A stretch of DNA of 64,000 bases from Magicicada septendecula (GCA_034769895.1 CM068373.1:18829967-18893966), one strand, 5' to 3'; counted from the stretch's first letter, positions 34,561-46,861 are shown. The notes: generated by a model not told the origin, from the sequence alone. Numbers and translations: made by a program.

Positions 34561-36300
34561 TCTTGTAGTATTTGGCACACATACACTTTCATTATTCACT
34601 CTTTCTATTAATAACTGGTAATTCCCAATTTTAAATTTAGTGGAATTATTGGTTACTATTTACTTCGGTTACGTTCACTGATATCTCGTAACGACTCATT
34701 CCGTTTCAACAGCTATATCGTTCGTGATACATGATAAGATACGGTCTTTTGTTTTGACGAGATATTAACTAATAAACTCCAGTTCTCAATTCACAGGTTG
34801 TTATCCATGATAATCTTATGTGATTTTAAGTAAAGCTCTCCGAACTTTTAACATCGAATTTCCGTAACACTTAATCTCGACTCCATGAAGTTTAAGTTAG
34901 ACTTCGTCTCAATTCGACTCTAGACTCTCGCAAACTTTCATACTTTCGTAAAATTAACAAAGTCTCTTTTAAAATAGTACGCTACGAACTCCACCTCTGA
35001 TTCTCTCAAAAATTTGTAAAAGACTCCTAAGTGTTTAAGTCACTACTCCGTAACCATTATAACGGACTCTACCGACTCTCCGAAACTTTAGTCACTGACT
35101 TCCGAAATTTTAGCAAAGACTCCTCGATCTCACCTTTGTTCTGTGTATTTATTACCTACTCTTCTTTTTCCCACTACTTTCTTACATTTTCCCCACTCAA
35201 GTCCTTTTTCGTCCCCCTGCTTCGTTTCCATTGGTTCTTCTCTATATTTCTTAAGAAAATTCCCTCGTAGTACTGTCACAAGTTACTCTGCTCCGTGTTC
35301 ATTGGTTTTACGTTCTGATTTTCCAAGAACTTCCCTTCAGGAAACCCGCCTATATTCTAAGCTGTTTTCTGATAGGCGATTTCTGTTCCCACCAATTTCT
35401 TACTGGGTTCAGCTACCCTTTGCTTCAGTATGTCCGATCCCACGATCATAAATCTCTTTGGTATTGTTCTACGTCTTTTGACAGTGACATCCTTCCTTCT
35501 GTCCAGCTTGCAGCTGCATCTGTTAATTAGTTCCACCCCTGCTGTAGTCTTTTCAACATGTTATAGTCATAATTCTTTCTGGCGTTTTTCATGCCTCTTA
35601 GCAAGACACCACTTAAGTGTACTGGCGTGCACCTGTTTGTCGATTAGTTTAGTCCTCCCCGTTGAGTTCTTCCTGGAATATCTGGTAGTGCCCCGCTCTG
35701 GCGTTTTCTATCCTTTTAGTAAGAGTACCCTTTGTTTCTTACTTTGTCCGGATGCGCATGTTACATAAGTTTCTCATGTGTGGCTCTTTGTATTCCTAAT
35801 TGTACTACTAGCCAGTGCGTTAGCCTTCGTCATATATTTTCTTAGTAGATTCTCATTGTACTTCGTTCTGGCGATTGTTTGCCTTGCTTTCAGAACAATC
35901 CCTTAATTTCAACACGCTTCTGGCAGCACATGTCAACTTGGTTCACACGCCTCTGTAGTCTTTCCTGGTAAATTTTCTCTCTGCCGACCATCTGCTTTTG
36001 TTTAGATTTATGATACTTTTAGACATTTGTACGTCGACGTTGAAGGCTGTTACATCCATTGTATTATATCCTTTTATTGTTTCTCCCATCCGTCAATGTC
36101 ATTTCACACACTGTCAGATGGTCCCTGTCTTTCAAAAAAAAAAAAAAAAAGTTTTTTTGGCGTTACAATACATTTAACAGTCATTTTACTCCAAAAATCA
36201 AAGATGTCAGTGAAAGTACTGGTAGCAATGACTGGCAGTACGATATCACAACTTTATGTTTTGATAATGGTTTGAACAGTTCGAAGATGTTTTAAGAATG
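34561..36300. repeat. Degenerate repetitive region
   Basis: No coding sequence. Between about 34860 and 35130 a loose unit with 'gactc..' and runs of A/T recurs. Between 35570 and 35900 'tctggcg' recurs about every 115-175 bp (35578, 35694, 35867). It may be a long LTR U3 region or decayed tandem repeats. A poly(A) run lies at 36136-36153. Confidence 0.35.
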
Positions 36301-38253
36301 TGATACAGTGAAAAAGTAAAGTGCTATAATATTGTAACCAGACCTGTATACTGTAGTTACAAATAAAGATAAAGAAAGAAAAAATTTTATTAAATTTTAT
36401 GTTTGTTTATAGTGTATATAATTTGTAATTAATTCTGTTTATTGTTTTTAAACAAATTTCTAAAATTCTGAAAGGTAATCTTGTTTAATTCGCACTTCTG
36501 GAAGATATTAACAAAATCTGGAGTTAAACAGATTAACTCCTGTCAGCAATCGATTAACGACCTTCCGTGTTGCTCCAGTATATCACCTTTTGTTAATATT
36601 TTCTTCTTTCAGGAAGTCTTGTTGCTTAATTAAAACCTTAAATTATCATGTGAAATAATTTATTAAACCATACAATTGAAAGGAATTGATTTATTAACAA
36701 TTTTAAATAATAGTCGATATTAAATCGATTTCGAGCAATGTTCGACTCCGTCTCAAGGATAATCGATATATTAATACAGGTTAAGAAATTCATATAATAA
36801 TTGTAAAAAAGGTTCTTGGAGCGATTAATTAATAATAGTCAGAGAAGGGCAGGACGAGAAAGTATAACATTTACAATAAATTATTTTAAATAATTATTAT
36901 CTAACAAATGTGAATAATCTGTATAAAATGTTTAATATATTTGAGTATCAGACCAGGTGTAGACTACGAAGTCAGTCGATGTTGGTGGCACTGCCTCGCA
37001 TTTCCATGATGGCCGCTCCAAAAAATGAATAGGTTAACTGCAATATTCATCGCGAGAAAATCTCATAGCAAAATCAACTTTATAATTGTTTTAAATATCC
37101 CCGAACTTGTGTAAACTGTCTAGGATGTTGTTTGGGGTAGTCTGGATGAGTGTTCAGTGTCCTCTGGTGTTAATTGTTTTATATTAGATGTGTTCACTTG
37201 TATATGTTCATTACGTAAAAATGGTTATTCTGTTGCAGCTTGAATTATTACAAATATGTAGTTTTAATGTTTTAATGCACTGGTATTATGTAGTGTGGTG
37301 TTCGTTTTCACTGTTGTCGTTGAAGTTTTTATATGTTTTGACTGGAAAAGTGTTTATTTTTGTAACTCTCGTTCTCATAGAATTTTTCTCTGTAAGGTTA
37401 GCACTTCATTATACGGTTTTAAGGAACGCAATTTCACATAAACTGTTCAGTTTGAGCGTTAACAAAGAACTAACTAACTTCCTTCACTTTAGTAAAAATC
37501 TTGCCAAGTTAATATTGGAAAAGTATTGTTAAAATAATTCTTACTTCCCATATACATGATTCCAAATTACATTATATATGGAATAATTTTAGTTTATTAT
37601 TCGCTTTCATGAATTATTAACCATATAATTAGTTTATTTATCTCATTCTGTTTAATTTGATATGACATAGTCCATATTTGTTGAGATTTTTGTTAAAATT
37701 ACCAAATTTCTTTCTTTTTGGAAATCTAGGCCCAAAACCTGGTTTCCGCCTTCCTATACTTTTACTGCCATTTTAAGTGTTATTAATATAATTATAATAA
37801 ATTTCAAATGGTCACAAATCCCTTCCTTTCCTTAATTACATATAAATTGAACATTTGAACTGGTTTTTAGTGATAATTTCTGAATTTAACATTCCTCTTT
37901 AAAAATAGTTAATTTATACATTTCAAAAATTTTCAATAATTTGAGGTATTTTTCTATATTACCCTTTTAAATCATAGGTTCATTTACAGTAGTTGTTAAT
38001 TGACCTACCTTACCTAAATCTTGCCAGTTTACATGATTCATAGGTGAATTAACTGGTTTATATTGAGTTTCTGTGAATTCATTATTTGGCCTAGAGTTTA
38101 ATATTTTACATGTATGGTTTTTTCAAAAATAAATTTACGTCTACTCCTCCTCTGACTCTTAATAGTTATCATGACATAAAATAAAATTGTTTACAAACTT
38201 ATTGAGATGTGTAGCATCTAATTCATGCTACTGTTATATAAAAATAATAATTA
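36301..38253. other. AT-rich intergenic DNA
   Basis: No supported gene. A 114-codon ORF at 37188-37532 is hydrophobic but has no recognisable domain and lies in T-rich sequence. Confidence 0.45.
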
Positions 38254-40540
38254 CTGTCGGATTTTTTATTATGGATACTCGAGTTTAAGCGTTAATTACA
38301 AGTGAACCTGTAGGTCTACTTATAAACTAGTTACATAAAATTTTTGCGTATTTAATTTTGCGTTGATCTGTGTAAGAAACATATTTTTTGAAGGTTGATT
38401 TAAATTTTTTTTCGCGGTTAGAGTAAAAAAAGTCCATGTTTTTTTGTGTTTTTCAAGAAACCGCTCTCTTTGAAATTATATAAATTAAAAACCCTTGGTC
38501 CAATCATAACTAAATTTTTATACAGTATGGGCACAAGTGTTTTCAATACACTACTTAAGTTACAAAATTGTTTTTTGATCCAAAAAAAAGTTATCAGTTT
38601 TGTGAAACAACTTTTTCTCGGTACAGGATAGTCGTACAAAGGCAGACTTGGTCTTGTTTTAAAGCTCTTGATCGTGGTTATTAAAATCCAGAACTGCTGC
38701 AAACATACATTGAGATGCCGATTTTATACAGAGTGATATTCATGCAAGGGTGTGTGTGCGCTGGACCGTGTGTAAGCGGGCCTTCCGGCGTCGAAAGCGG
38801 GTGCCGTGTTGCCACGTTCGATCACCCCGGCCGCTTCACTGCAGTTGAACAGTTGCTGTTTGGATAATTTTAACACCTTATTATTAATGTTATAACATTG
38901 TTTTCTATTATCCATTTCCCATCACCTTTTCTCATGAGGGCCGTGTGGTAAGCGGGACATATGGCAATGAAGGCGGGTGCGGTGTGTCCGCGATGATTCA
39001 CCCCAGACCCGGACTTTGCCCTGGCTTTTGTGGCGTACCCCCAGACACGTATGATTTGCTCGTTAAAAATGATTCATTTGAACATTGGTCAGTCTGAGTC
39101 ATCAGTTCTTTAAATCTGCTTCGTCTGCATGCCACTTGTCATTCTGGCTGTGTTGGTCGTTGTGTTTATATCACGTCAAGATGCCTCCGAGACCTCCGCT
39201 CTCAGAGGGTGAAGTTGCGATGATTTTAAGTGCTATATGTTTTTTTAAGAGTGAAGGAGAAAAGGTTGGCGACAAGAGGTTTCCTGTACCAGAAAGTATC
39301 ACAGTGTCTTGGAGTATCCTTAGCGTCTGTGAAGAGAGTGAGTGCCTCTACCAACGAGAATGAAGAAAATACGTCACCTGGATCAAGAAAGAAGCAGTGT
39401 CAGGCGAGGACGTCCGAAAATCCAACTTGATGACTTCACTTTGGGCACAATACGGAGGAGCATACATGATTTTTACATAAACAAGATTGTTCCCACAATC
39501 AAAAACCTCCACACGAAACTTGTTGAAAATATGGCAGATTTTCCTGAGATGTTAAGATCTACTCTCTTGAAGATTGTTAAAAGCTTGGGATTTAGATATA
39601 AGAAGCTTAATAAGAAGCCAGTGCTGATGGAATCTGTGACAGTTGCTGCGTCCCGGCATACCTTCCTGAGAAAAATGAGAGAGCTACGTTCCCATGGGTA
39701 CAAGATATTCTTTACAGACGAGACCTGGTGCGGACAGAACCCCAGGATGAGGTACGGGTGGCAAGAAAACGTGCTGGATGCATTAGAAAATAATTTTGAC
39801 AACTATGATCAATACAGAGGACACATTCAGCAGATTTATGGATGGCGAGGAGGATTCAAGACACCGTCTGGTGATGGGAAATGGATAATAGAAAACATAA
39901 TGTTATAACATTAATAAGGTGTTAAAATTATCCAAACAGCAACTGTTCAACTGAAGTGAAGCGACCGGGGTGATCGAACGTGGCAACACAGCACCCACTT
40001 TCGACGCCGGAAGGCCCGCTTACACACGGTCCAGCGCACACACACTCTTGCATGAATATCACTCTGTATAAAATCGGCATCTCAATGTATGTTTGCAGCA
40101 GTTGTGGATTTTGATAACCACGATCAAGAGCTTTAAAACAAGACCAAGTCTGCCTTTGTACGACTATCCTGTACCGAGAAAAAGTTGTTTCACAAAACTG
40201 ATAACTTTTTTTTGGATCAAAAAACAATTTTGTAACTTAAGTAATGTATTGAAAACACTTGTGCCCATACTGTATAAAAATTTAGTTATGATTGGACCAA
40301 GGGTTTTTAATTTATATAATTTCAAAGAGAGCGGTTTCTTGAAAAACACAAAAAAACATGGACTTTTTTACTCTAACCGCAAAAAAAAATTTAAATCAAC
40401 CTTCAAAAAATATGTTTCTTACACAGATCAACGCAAAATTAAATGCGCAAAAATTTGATGTAACTAGTTTATAAGTAGACCTACAGGTTCACTTGTAATT
40501 AATGCTTAAACTCGAGTATCCATAATAAAAAATCCGACAG
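38254..40540 (+). mobile_element. Tc1/mariner-IS630-type element with ~675-bp inverted arms
   Basis: The outer ends CTGTCGGATTTTTTATTATG (38254) and its reverse complement (ending 40540) are flanked by TA on both sides, the Tc1/mariner target duplication. The inverted arms run 38254-38932 and about 39868-40540 and are nearly identical. The middle (38933-39867) holds a transposase remnant, and the right arm contains the transposase's last visible codons. The inner part of the left arm is thus an inverted copy of coding sequence, giving a foldback-like derivative. Confidence 0.8.
39181..39908 (+). pseudogene. Tc1/mariner-IS630-type transposase, N-terminal half
   Basis: It starts MPPRPPLSEGEVAMILS. 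Two frameshifts (near 39290 and 39400) connect a helix-turn-helix-like segment (FLYQKVSQCLGVSLASVKRV) to GRPKIQLDDFTLGTIRRSIH. Then come FPEMLRSTLLKIVKSLGFRY, a second DNA-binding-like helix region, and YKIFFTDETWC, the DE(T)W box holding the first catalytic Asp of the family. The frame runs into the inverted arm at FKTPSGDGK and stops at 39908. The second Asp and last acidic residue are missing, so it is inactive. Confidence 0.75.
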
Positions 40541-42487
40541 TAACATCACTCAGCATTCTGTAAAGTTGGACATGTTTGCTGAAATTGTTTTTAACATACA
40601 TTTAACTCATTTTGTTAATTAATACAGCATACATACTGAAACATTTTAATTGGTATGCATGCTGTTATTTAACTAATATAACTTATTCTAAACATATAAA
40701 TCTTATTATATAAGAACTCTTTCAAAAATATGGAGTTCATGGCTTTGACCAATAATAGCCATTTTAAAATTTCTTAATTCTATTAACACTTAAACTAATT
40801 CCAGTCCTTTCTGTTTTTATTACTATTATTTAACTTCCCCTTATATAGTAAACATTTCCACCCATACTTTAGTTATTGTCATTCCTACAAATGTCTTGAT
40901 ATAACAAAGTGACCTAAAATAATAAAATATTGGAAATACCTTCCATTTTATTATTTCATGATTTGTAAATTATCAAATATAAAAGTTGTTTTATAGCATA
41001 TAGTTTAAGTCATAGTAACACTACAACTTTAAGTTTATTATATTTAAAAAACACTTACACTAATACACTTTCACTGGTGGTTCTGATATATTGAGTCTTA
41101 TTATCTCAGACCAGACCTTTAGTCATCATGGACTGTGAAGATTTGTTTATTTTTTTATCACACAATAACTTTAGTTGTTGCACCTCTTATCATACTATAC
41201 AACACTTTTGTTTATTAATAATTACAATTTATAGGGTTTCGGGATGTTATACTTTCTTTATTTGTATCAATTGGTTTGGGGTCAATGGTAGTTAATAATA
41301 GGTTTTATAATGGTTCTTCCATCCTATTTCTTCCTTTCTTCTCCTCTTCCTTCTTGTGTTTCTTCTTGGGTGAACCAAGGTACTCAGTGTTATCTTGACT
41401 GATGGTTGGTTCGGAGTATCTTCTTTATTTTCTGATACTGACTTTACTCTTCTTTCTTGGTTTCAGGGTATTTTGTTTATTTCCTGATAATAAATCTTAT
41501 TCTTCTTTCTTCTTGTGGCGGGTATTTTGTTCATCACCACTCCTAATCTGATTCTTTCTTCTTGATTTTGGGGTATCTAGTTTATTTACTGCTCCTAATC
41601 TCCTGGGTAATCTCCTGGTTGTTTAATATGAGTTTTCCTTATTTCTTTTGTTGACTTTTAATAGTGGTATTTTTTATAATTTAATGATTGTTTTTCTATT
41701 ATTGTGGTTTTTTTCCTTTGAAGTAATTGAATTTCATTCGATATTCTTTTAGTATATGTAATTTAATTATTTTTTATGATCTTAAATGAATTAATTATTG
41801 GTGGAATATCTGTCATGCTACAATATGCTATACTATAATATGAAAGTGGGGCTTAATCTGTTCTCTGGGGAGAACTATTGAGATAGACTTTTGTTCCTAT
41901 GTTAAAATAATAGTTTTTTGGCAGGGTTGAACAGTATTTCTGCTGAAGCCGTCATAAGAGGGTTTTCAAAGTATTGTGTTTCAAATGCTATGGGTACAAG
42001 TGAAATGAATTTATATGGGAAAAGTTCATCCATGGAAAAATATTAGTGGTTCTTTTGATAAAAAAATCATTGCAGATGAGGTGTTAACCATTTTGTAAAA
42101 TTTTCTAAAAACTTATTTTTTTCGCAAGTGCATAGCAATAGGGATCATCTGATGTTTGAAGTCATCATGTTGTCAGATGAATACAGTAATAAAATACAAA
42201 TAGAAAAAAGATCATTTGTGAAAACCTAGATGTATATCAAATATAAAATACAAAATAAGTTAGTACATGAACAGATTAAAATCAGTAGCCTACACAACAA
42301 ATTTTAAATACTTGGGAAACCATTAGAAAAACATCCAAACTAATTTATGTACTAAACCAATGCACATTACTCAGTTTTATTATTAATCAACAGTAAATTC
42401 CAATTCGCAATTACTTCACCAGAAGTAAAATAAATTTGATTAAAGTGGGCTCACAAATAGTTTGAAAATATGTCTTGTAAATAAGTG
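40541..42487. other. AT-rich intergenic DNA
   Basis: No gene or element ends recognised. T-rich with several pyrimidine tracts near 41320-41580 containing repeated 'ttcttctt' blocks. Confidence 0.45.
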
Positions 42488-43390
42488 TAATAGCCAAGAA
42501 AGACTAATTTAAAAATAGAAAATTTCCAGAAACAGCATCTTTTGAGCTGATTTTTGTAAATGATAGGTTTAGTATTTACCTAAAAGTTTATCCAACTTCC
42601 AAACTTCGGACCAACCACTTTCTCCGATTTTCCCCGACTTTTCACTTCCGACAAACAGCGGAGCGTGATTCACTGAAGTTTTCCTCTATTTTTCCGATGA
42701 TAACTTCACCAAATCAGAAAAATAAAAATACCAGCTTGTTCACCGGAAAATTTCCTATCGATCTGTGTTAGTCGTGTAAAAAACAGACGTTTTTCACTAG
42801 CTGATAGAGCATGAAAATACGAGTATTCAAAAAAAATTTGTCCGGTGATGTCAGGGTGATGACTGGACCAAATTTTGAAAAATTTCCGTTTTCAACCTGA
42901 AAAATTTATTGTGGCATAATTACAAAATATTTCTGGATAAAAATTAATATGGAAATTAGTCTATTGGAATACTATATTCTAAAATTTTTTTATGAAGAAA
43001 AAGTGATTATTTCACTCATTATTAACGGAAATCTGAAAATGCACATTTTTGCAAATTTCAATTTTTTTATTTGTTTACAAAGAATGCACGACTAACACAG
43101 ATCGATAGGAAATGTTCCGGGGAACACCTGGTATTTTTATTTTTCTGATTTGGTAAAGTTATCATTGGAAAAATTGAGGAAAACTTCAGTGAATCGCGCT
43201 CCGCTGTTTGCCGGAAGTGAAAAGTTGGGGAAAATCGGGGAAAATGGGCGGTCCGAAGTCTGGAACTTGGATAAACTTTTAGGTAAACACTAAACCTATC
43301 GTTAAAAAAAAAAATCAACTCAAAAGTGGCTGTTTCTGGAAATTTGCCTTTTTTGCCCTTTTTTTTTCGATAGTCTTACTTAGCTATAAA
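42488..43390. mobile_element. Foldback/MITE-like element with ~300-bp inverted arms
   Basis: The left arm (42488-42795) and right arm (about 43065-43390) are inverted copies. Examples are 'agccaagaaagacta' against 'tagtcttacttagct', 'aaagtttatccaacttcc' against 'ggaacttggataaacttt', and 'cgatctgtgttagtcgtg' against 'cacgactaacacagatcg'. The ~270-bp centre has no coding capacity. The family is not identified and no target duplication was resolved. Confidence 0.75.
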
Positions 43391-43521
43391 TATATCTTGA
43401 TTCACACATCATTATTAATAATAACAACTATTACAGTAATAATATGTTAAAAATTATAATATTTGAATTTTAATATACTAAAAATGAACTTTATCTTGTG
43501 AAAAACTTACTTTTTTCGTCG

Positions 43522-43555
43522 AACGCGTTTCGGCTTAAGTATCCGCCTTCTTCAG
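43522..43555 (-). ncRNA. Hammerhead-ribozyme-like core (PLE)
   Basis: Minus strand: CTGAAGA, a GGC/GCC stem II with a long loop, then GAAACGCGTT. Stem I pairing is poor. A GTAAGT donor-like sequence follows ~15 nt downstream. The second half of the same motif (GCCGAAACGCGTCC) appears on the plus strand at about 44278-44292 without its CTGANGA half. Confidence 0.45.
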
Positions 43556-43579
43556 CTTTTAGTCAGACTGCCATATTTC

Positions 43580-43900
43580 GTAACAGTTTTTGTGTGGAAG
43601 GTGTAGTGGGGGTGGTGTGTGGAGGAAGGGGATTGGTGCAGGGATTCAACTTGATGTTTGTTTTTTGTAAAATTGTGTCAAAAAGTGTATGTGATTTATA
43701 TTGTAATTGATCGTTGAGTATGTTGTTTGGTTGTGTTGTGTGGTGTTTATATATTTCGTATTGTTCAGTTGTGTTGAGTTTTCGGCCTTTAGGTAAGTAA
43801 TGTAAAATTTCGAGATTGGTGTCTATGTTGGTGTAACTGTGGTTTTCTGTGTGTATGTGTGTCGCAAATGCGGAGTGTATATTATTGTTGGTTAGAGCTT
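43580..43900 (-). pseudogene. PLE endonuclease C-terminal tail
   Basis: The minus strand reads NIDTNLEILHYLPKGRKLN, then TEQYEIYKHHTTQPNN and YKSHTLFDTIL, the region that follows the GIY-YIG domain in PLE polyproteins. It ends near the ribozyme at 43522-43555. The upstream part of the protein is missing because the element turns around at about 43925. Confidence 0.7.
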
Positions 43901-43925
43901 TTAAATGTTCAGAATAACGGTTACA

Positions 43926-44276
43926 ACCCTAATTTAATAAACACACTACACAAACGCATCAAAAACAAAACACAAAATACCATCAACACACAACACAATA
44001 AATACATCACACTCACATACCACAACTCCTACACACACAAAATCGCCAACACATTCAGAAAACACAAATACAAAATAGCATACAGAACAACCAATACCAT
44101 TACAAAACATATCAATAATACAAACACAGACATAGACAAATATAACAAAACAGGTGTTTACAAATTAAAATGTAATGACTGCAATAGTTTCTACATCGGC
44201 CAGACAGGAAGATCTTTTTCATCCCGTTATTCTGAATATTTAAAAGCTCTAACCAACAACAATATACACTCCGCAT
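43926..44276 (+). pseudogene. PLE GIY-YIG endonuclease fragment
   Basis: The plus-strand frame within 43859-44335 carries an Asn/Lys/Thr-rich linker and then YKLKCNDCNSFYIGQTGRSF with the CxxC and a YIG-type motif. It continues to SSRYSEYLKAL and NNIHSAFAE, then ends at the inverted terminal copy. This is the GIY-YIG nuclease that PLEs use to nick target DNA. The RT is absent, the frame is short, and the catalytic C-terminal residues lie in the other-strand half. Confidence 0.75.
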
Positions 44277-44672
44277 TTGCCGAAACGCGTCCGACGAAAA
44301 AAGTAAGTTTTTCACAAGATAAAGTTCATTTTTAGTAAAGTGATAGTGCTGTGAAAGAAGAGATGAACAATCAAGACAACTATTTGAATTTTAATCACTA
44401 GTGTATGTAACACATCTGGACACTGTTATGTACAGTACTATTCGGTTGGTACACCTTCAGTGTCAGGTATACCAGCCAGTGAGAGTGATGCATTGCATCT
44501 TGACAATGTTTTGCTCAGTATTGGTTAGAAGATAGAATATGATTTTTACTTTAGAATATGGTTACTTTTGAAGCACATGTATTATTAAAAATTCAAAAAT
44601 GTTAGAATTATATATAATTTTGTTTAGAAATAAACATAAATCACTGGGCATAAATTTCTATGATCTCGTTAG

Positions 44673-44831
44673 GTACAAGAGAGGACAAGGCCCGTGACAC
44701 AATAAGTGAAATAGAAGAGCTGAAGCGGAAAGAAATGATGTATCGAGAAAACCTGCAGTTCTTTCATCCACGCTGGGGAACCCGTGAAAATCGTCTGTAT
44801 CCTTCTCTGACTTTGCCTGTTCCGTTAGCTG
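44673..44831 (+). CDS. Host gene, internal exon (unidentified Arg/Ser-rich protein)
   Basis: An AG acceptor at 44671-44672 and a GT donor (GTAAGT) at 44832 bound a 159-bp exon. It encodes EDKARDTISEIEELKRKEMM, then FFHPRWGTRENRLYPSLTLP. Codon phase at the donor (one base left over) matches the exon at 60019: the junction gives Ala-Val-Asp-Asp. Its balanced composition and open frame contrast with the surrounding AT-rich transposon debris. I do not recognise the protein. Charged helix followed by a Pro/Leu segment suggests a nuclear scaffold or RNA-processing factor, but that is inference. The first exons lie upstream and were not found. Confidence 0.6.
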
Positions 44832-46469
44832 GTAAGTCAGGTGTTGACAGTTTGAACATTGGTGGTATGTGTTGACTTCGTTGGTGTATTCTGAATATGT
44901 ATGACAAATGTGCATGGTACCACACACATTTATAATGTTATGTGAATATAAAACAATTTTGAATTTCCATTTTGTTCATGCTACTATACTATATTTTTGT
45001 AAAGATGATGGTATATATTAAACAAATCAACTGTAATTACAACACGTGATAAGATTTTGTATTAGTGATTGGAGATTTAGGTTGTTCAAAGAATTGTAGA
45101 AATAATTGATAATTCTTGCCAGCATCATGCTGATCTCCAGTAAAAAAGAAACAATTGTATTTCTTACGGATGCTCTCCTACAGCATAAGCTGTGTGTTTT
45201 TCTGTAAAGTAAGTGTAAACTCTTCAAGTTGCAGATTTTCACTGTAAGATTATGGAATTGATAGAACATGAACATGTTGAAATGGCATGAAACTTTTAGG
45301 ATCTGCTAAATCTGAAGCAATGTGTTAGGAGTTAGATTTGAAAGGTGTGTGTGTGTGTTAGAGGGGGGGGGGTACTCTGTATGTATCTGTATTAGACAAA
45401 CTAAACAGGTAATTAGGACACCATTTGTTTTTTCATATTGGAAATTTTGATTTATGAAAAAACTGAAATAGTCTTTTATCTAGAATAGCTAATATGTAAA
45501 TGTTGAAAATGTGTGTGCTGTCGAAGTTATATGCTGCTTAAAAAAAATATTATGAGGATCTAGTTTTTGTACATAAACAAATTATTATATTCTATTGGAA
45601 TACTACACTTTTTAAGAGACACTTTCCTTCCTTTGTGTGTAAACATTCAAGCTTGCTCATAAACTTTTGCGGTTTCTGTTAATAATATCACTGTTTTTTG
45701 GTTGATCACACTCTTTTTATGGATTGTAGAACCAAATGTTTTTCCCGTACAAAGATGAGGCATTGTCAGTGGCTCAGCTAAGACGGGAGGATACCTCATC
45801 GTAATATGGGTAAAAAGTGTGGTTTTAATAAAAGAATCAAAAAGATGTTCAACCTAAATACAGTGGTATTATTAAATAATCACTTTTTGTTTTGAAGCAA
45901 AATTTCAGTGTTGATTGTCTTAGAACTGCCTCAGGTTCAGATTAGAAACATCTGAGATCAAATGATAAGTGAGATTTTAAGTAAAGAAAAGTGACAGCCA
46001 AGATATAGTTGACTGGCAGATTATGTAGAACTGGAAATTACAAGGCATGTCCTTTAATTTTATTAGTAGTATGTGGTAATGAATGAGGTAAATAAATGAG
46101 GTAACGACTGTTCTGTATTTGTGCTCGTAAACACTGTCTTGTTTTCAGAGACACACTTGTTGCTTTTATTATAGTAAAGAATATAAAACGTAGCTTCAAA
46201 CAGATTCCATAATACATTTGTTTTACAAAAACTGTACAACTAAAGCTTCATCAGTATAGCAAAATTGAAAGTTAAGGACATGGAAATGCGCGAAACGCTT
46301 ACAGTCAGAGGGGGAAGGCGATGTGGAGAGAGTCGCTGTGAGATGTGAGAAGAGAATTGTTGTTATCAGCGACGGTGCAGCCAACCTATGACCATTATTT
46401 CTAATAGTAACAAAAACTTGCGACTGTTAAAGTTTGTAAATGTGTCACCACGAATTTCTATCTGCGTGC

Positions 46470-46508
<39 letters not shown>

Positions 46509-46691
46509 CGCACGAGCTCAAATTTTGCATAAAGTAAAATAAAACAACAATACTGAAATGAAAGAAATTTCATAGATATTGACATCGCATGTTGTAACTT
46601 CAACTTTTTGCTTTATTTACAGTAAAAGGTTGTTTGGCAGCTGGTAAAACATAAATTCTTCATATTATTTAAATTAGCAGCCATCCTTACT

Positions 46692-46861
46692 ATTTCTTTT
46701 ATGAAATTGCTAAACTGCTACGATTTTTGTTGAGTCAAAGCTCTTTGTCATCTCTGACATCATCAGGTCTTGAACAACCAAGACCTGATGATGTCAGAGA
46801 TGACGAAAAGCTTTGTCTCAACAAAAATCGTAGCAGTTTAGCAATTTCATAAAAGAAATAG
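46692..46861. repeat. Near-perfect 170-nt hairpin
   Basis: Arms of about 80 nt (46692-46774 and 46781-46861) are inverted copies separated by 6 nt, with a few mismatches. The right arm carries an intact hammerhead-like motif. The left arm carries the same motif with the GAAA changed to CAAA. It looks like two inverted copies of a ribozyme-bearing element end. Confidence 0.85.
46781..46818 (+). ncRNA. Hammerhead-ribozyme-like motif, consensus core
   Basis: Stem I AGAC/GTCT (4 bp), full CTGATGA core, stem II GTCA/TGAC with a GAGA loop, GAAA, then a minimal stem III AAGCTT and a TTT cleavage-site triplet (NUH allowed). It has the best match to the core consensus in this window. In RNA it would compete with the overlapping long hairpin. 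Confidence 0.55.

Larger units (their letters stand above)
43460..44395. mobile_element. Inverted double Penelope-like element with 15-bp duplication
   Basis: TATTTGAATTTTAAT occurs at 43460-43474 and 44381-44395, bounding an element of 906 bp. Inside, the left part (to about 43925) is a PLE 3' end on the minus strand and the right part (from about 43926) is a PLE segment on the plus strand. Both ends carry inverted copies of a ribozyme/GTAAGT end (about 43475-43535 and 44278-44337). A ~50-bp segment of the endonuclease gene (43875-43925 against 44217-44275) is also present in both orientations. Such inverted 5'-truncated copies are common for PLEs. Confidence 0.75.

Noticed and set aside
35031..35768. 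Overlapping Ser/Phe/Leu-rich ORFs
   Set aside because: T-rich degenerate repeats in all plus frames; no motif and no conserved start.
46270..46320. 'cgcgaaacgcttacagtc' as another hammerhead
   Set aside because: No CTGANGA half or stem II upstream at a workable distance.
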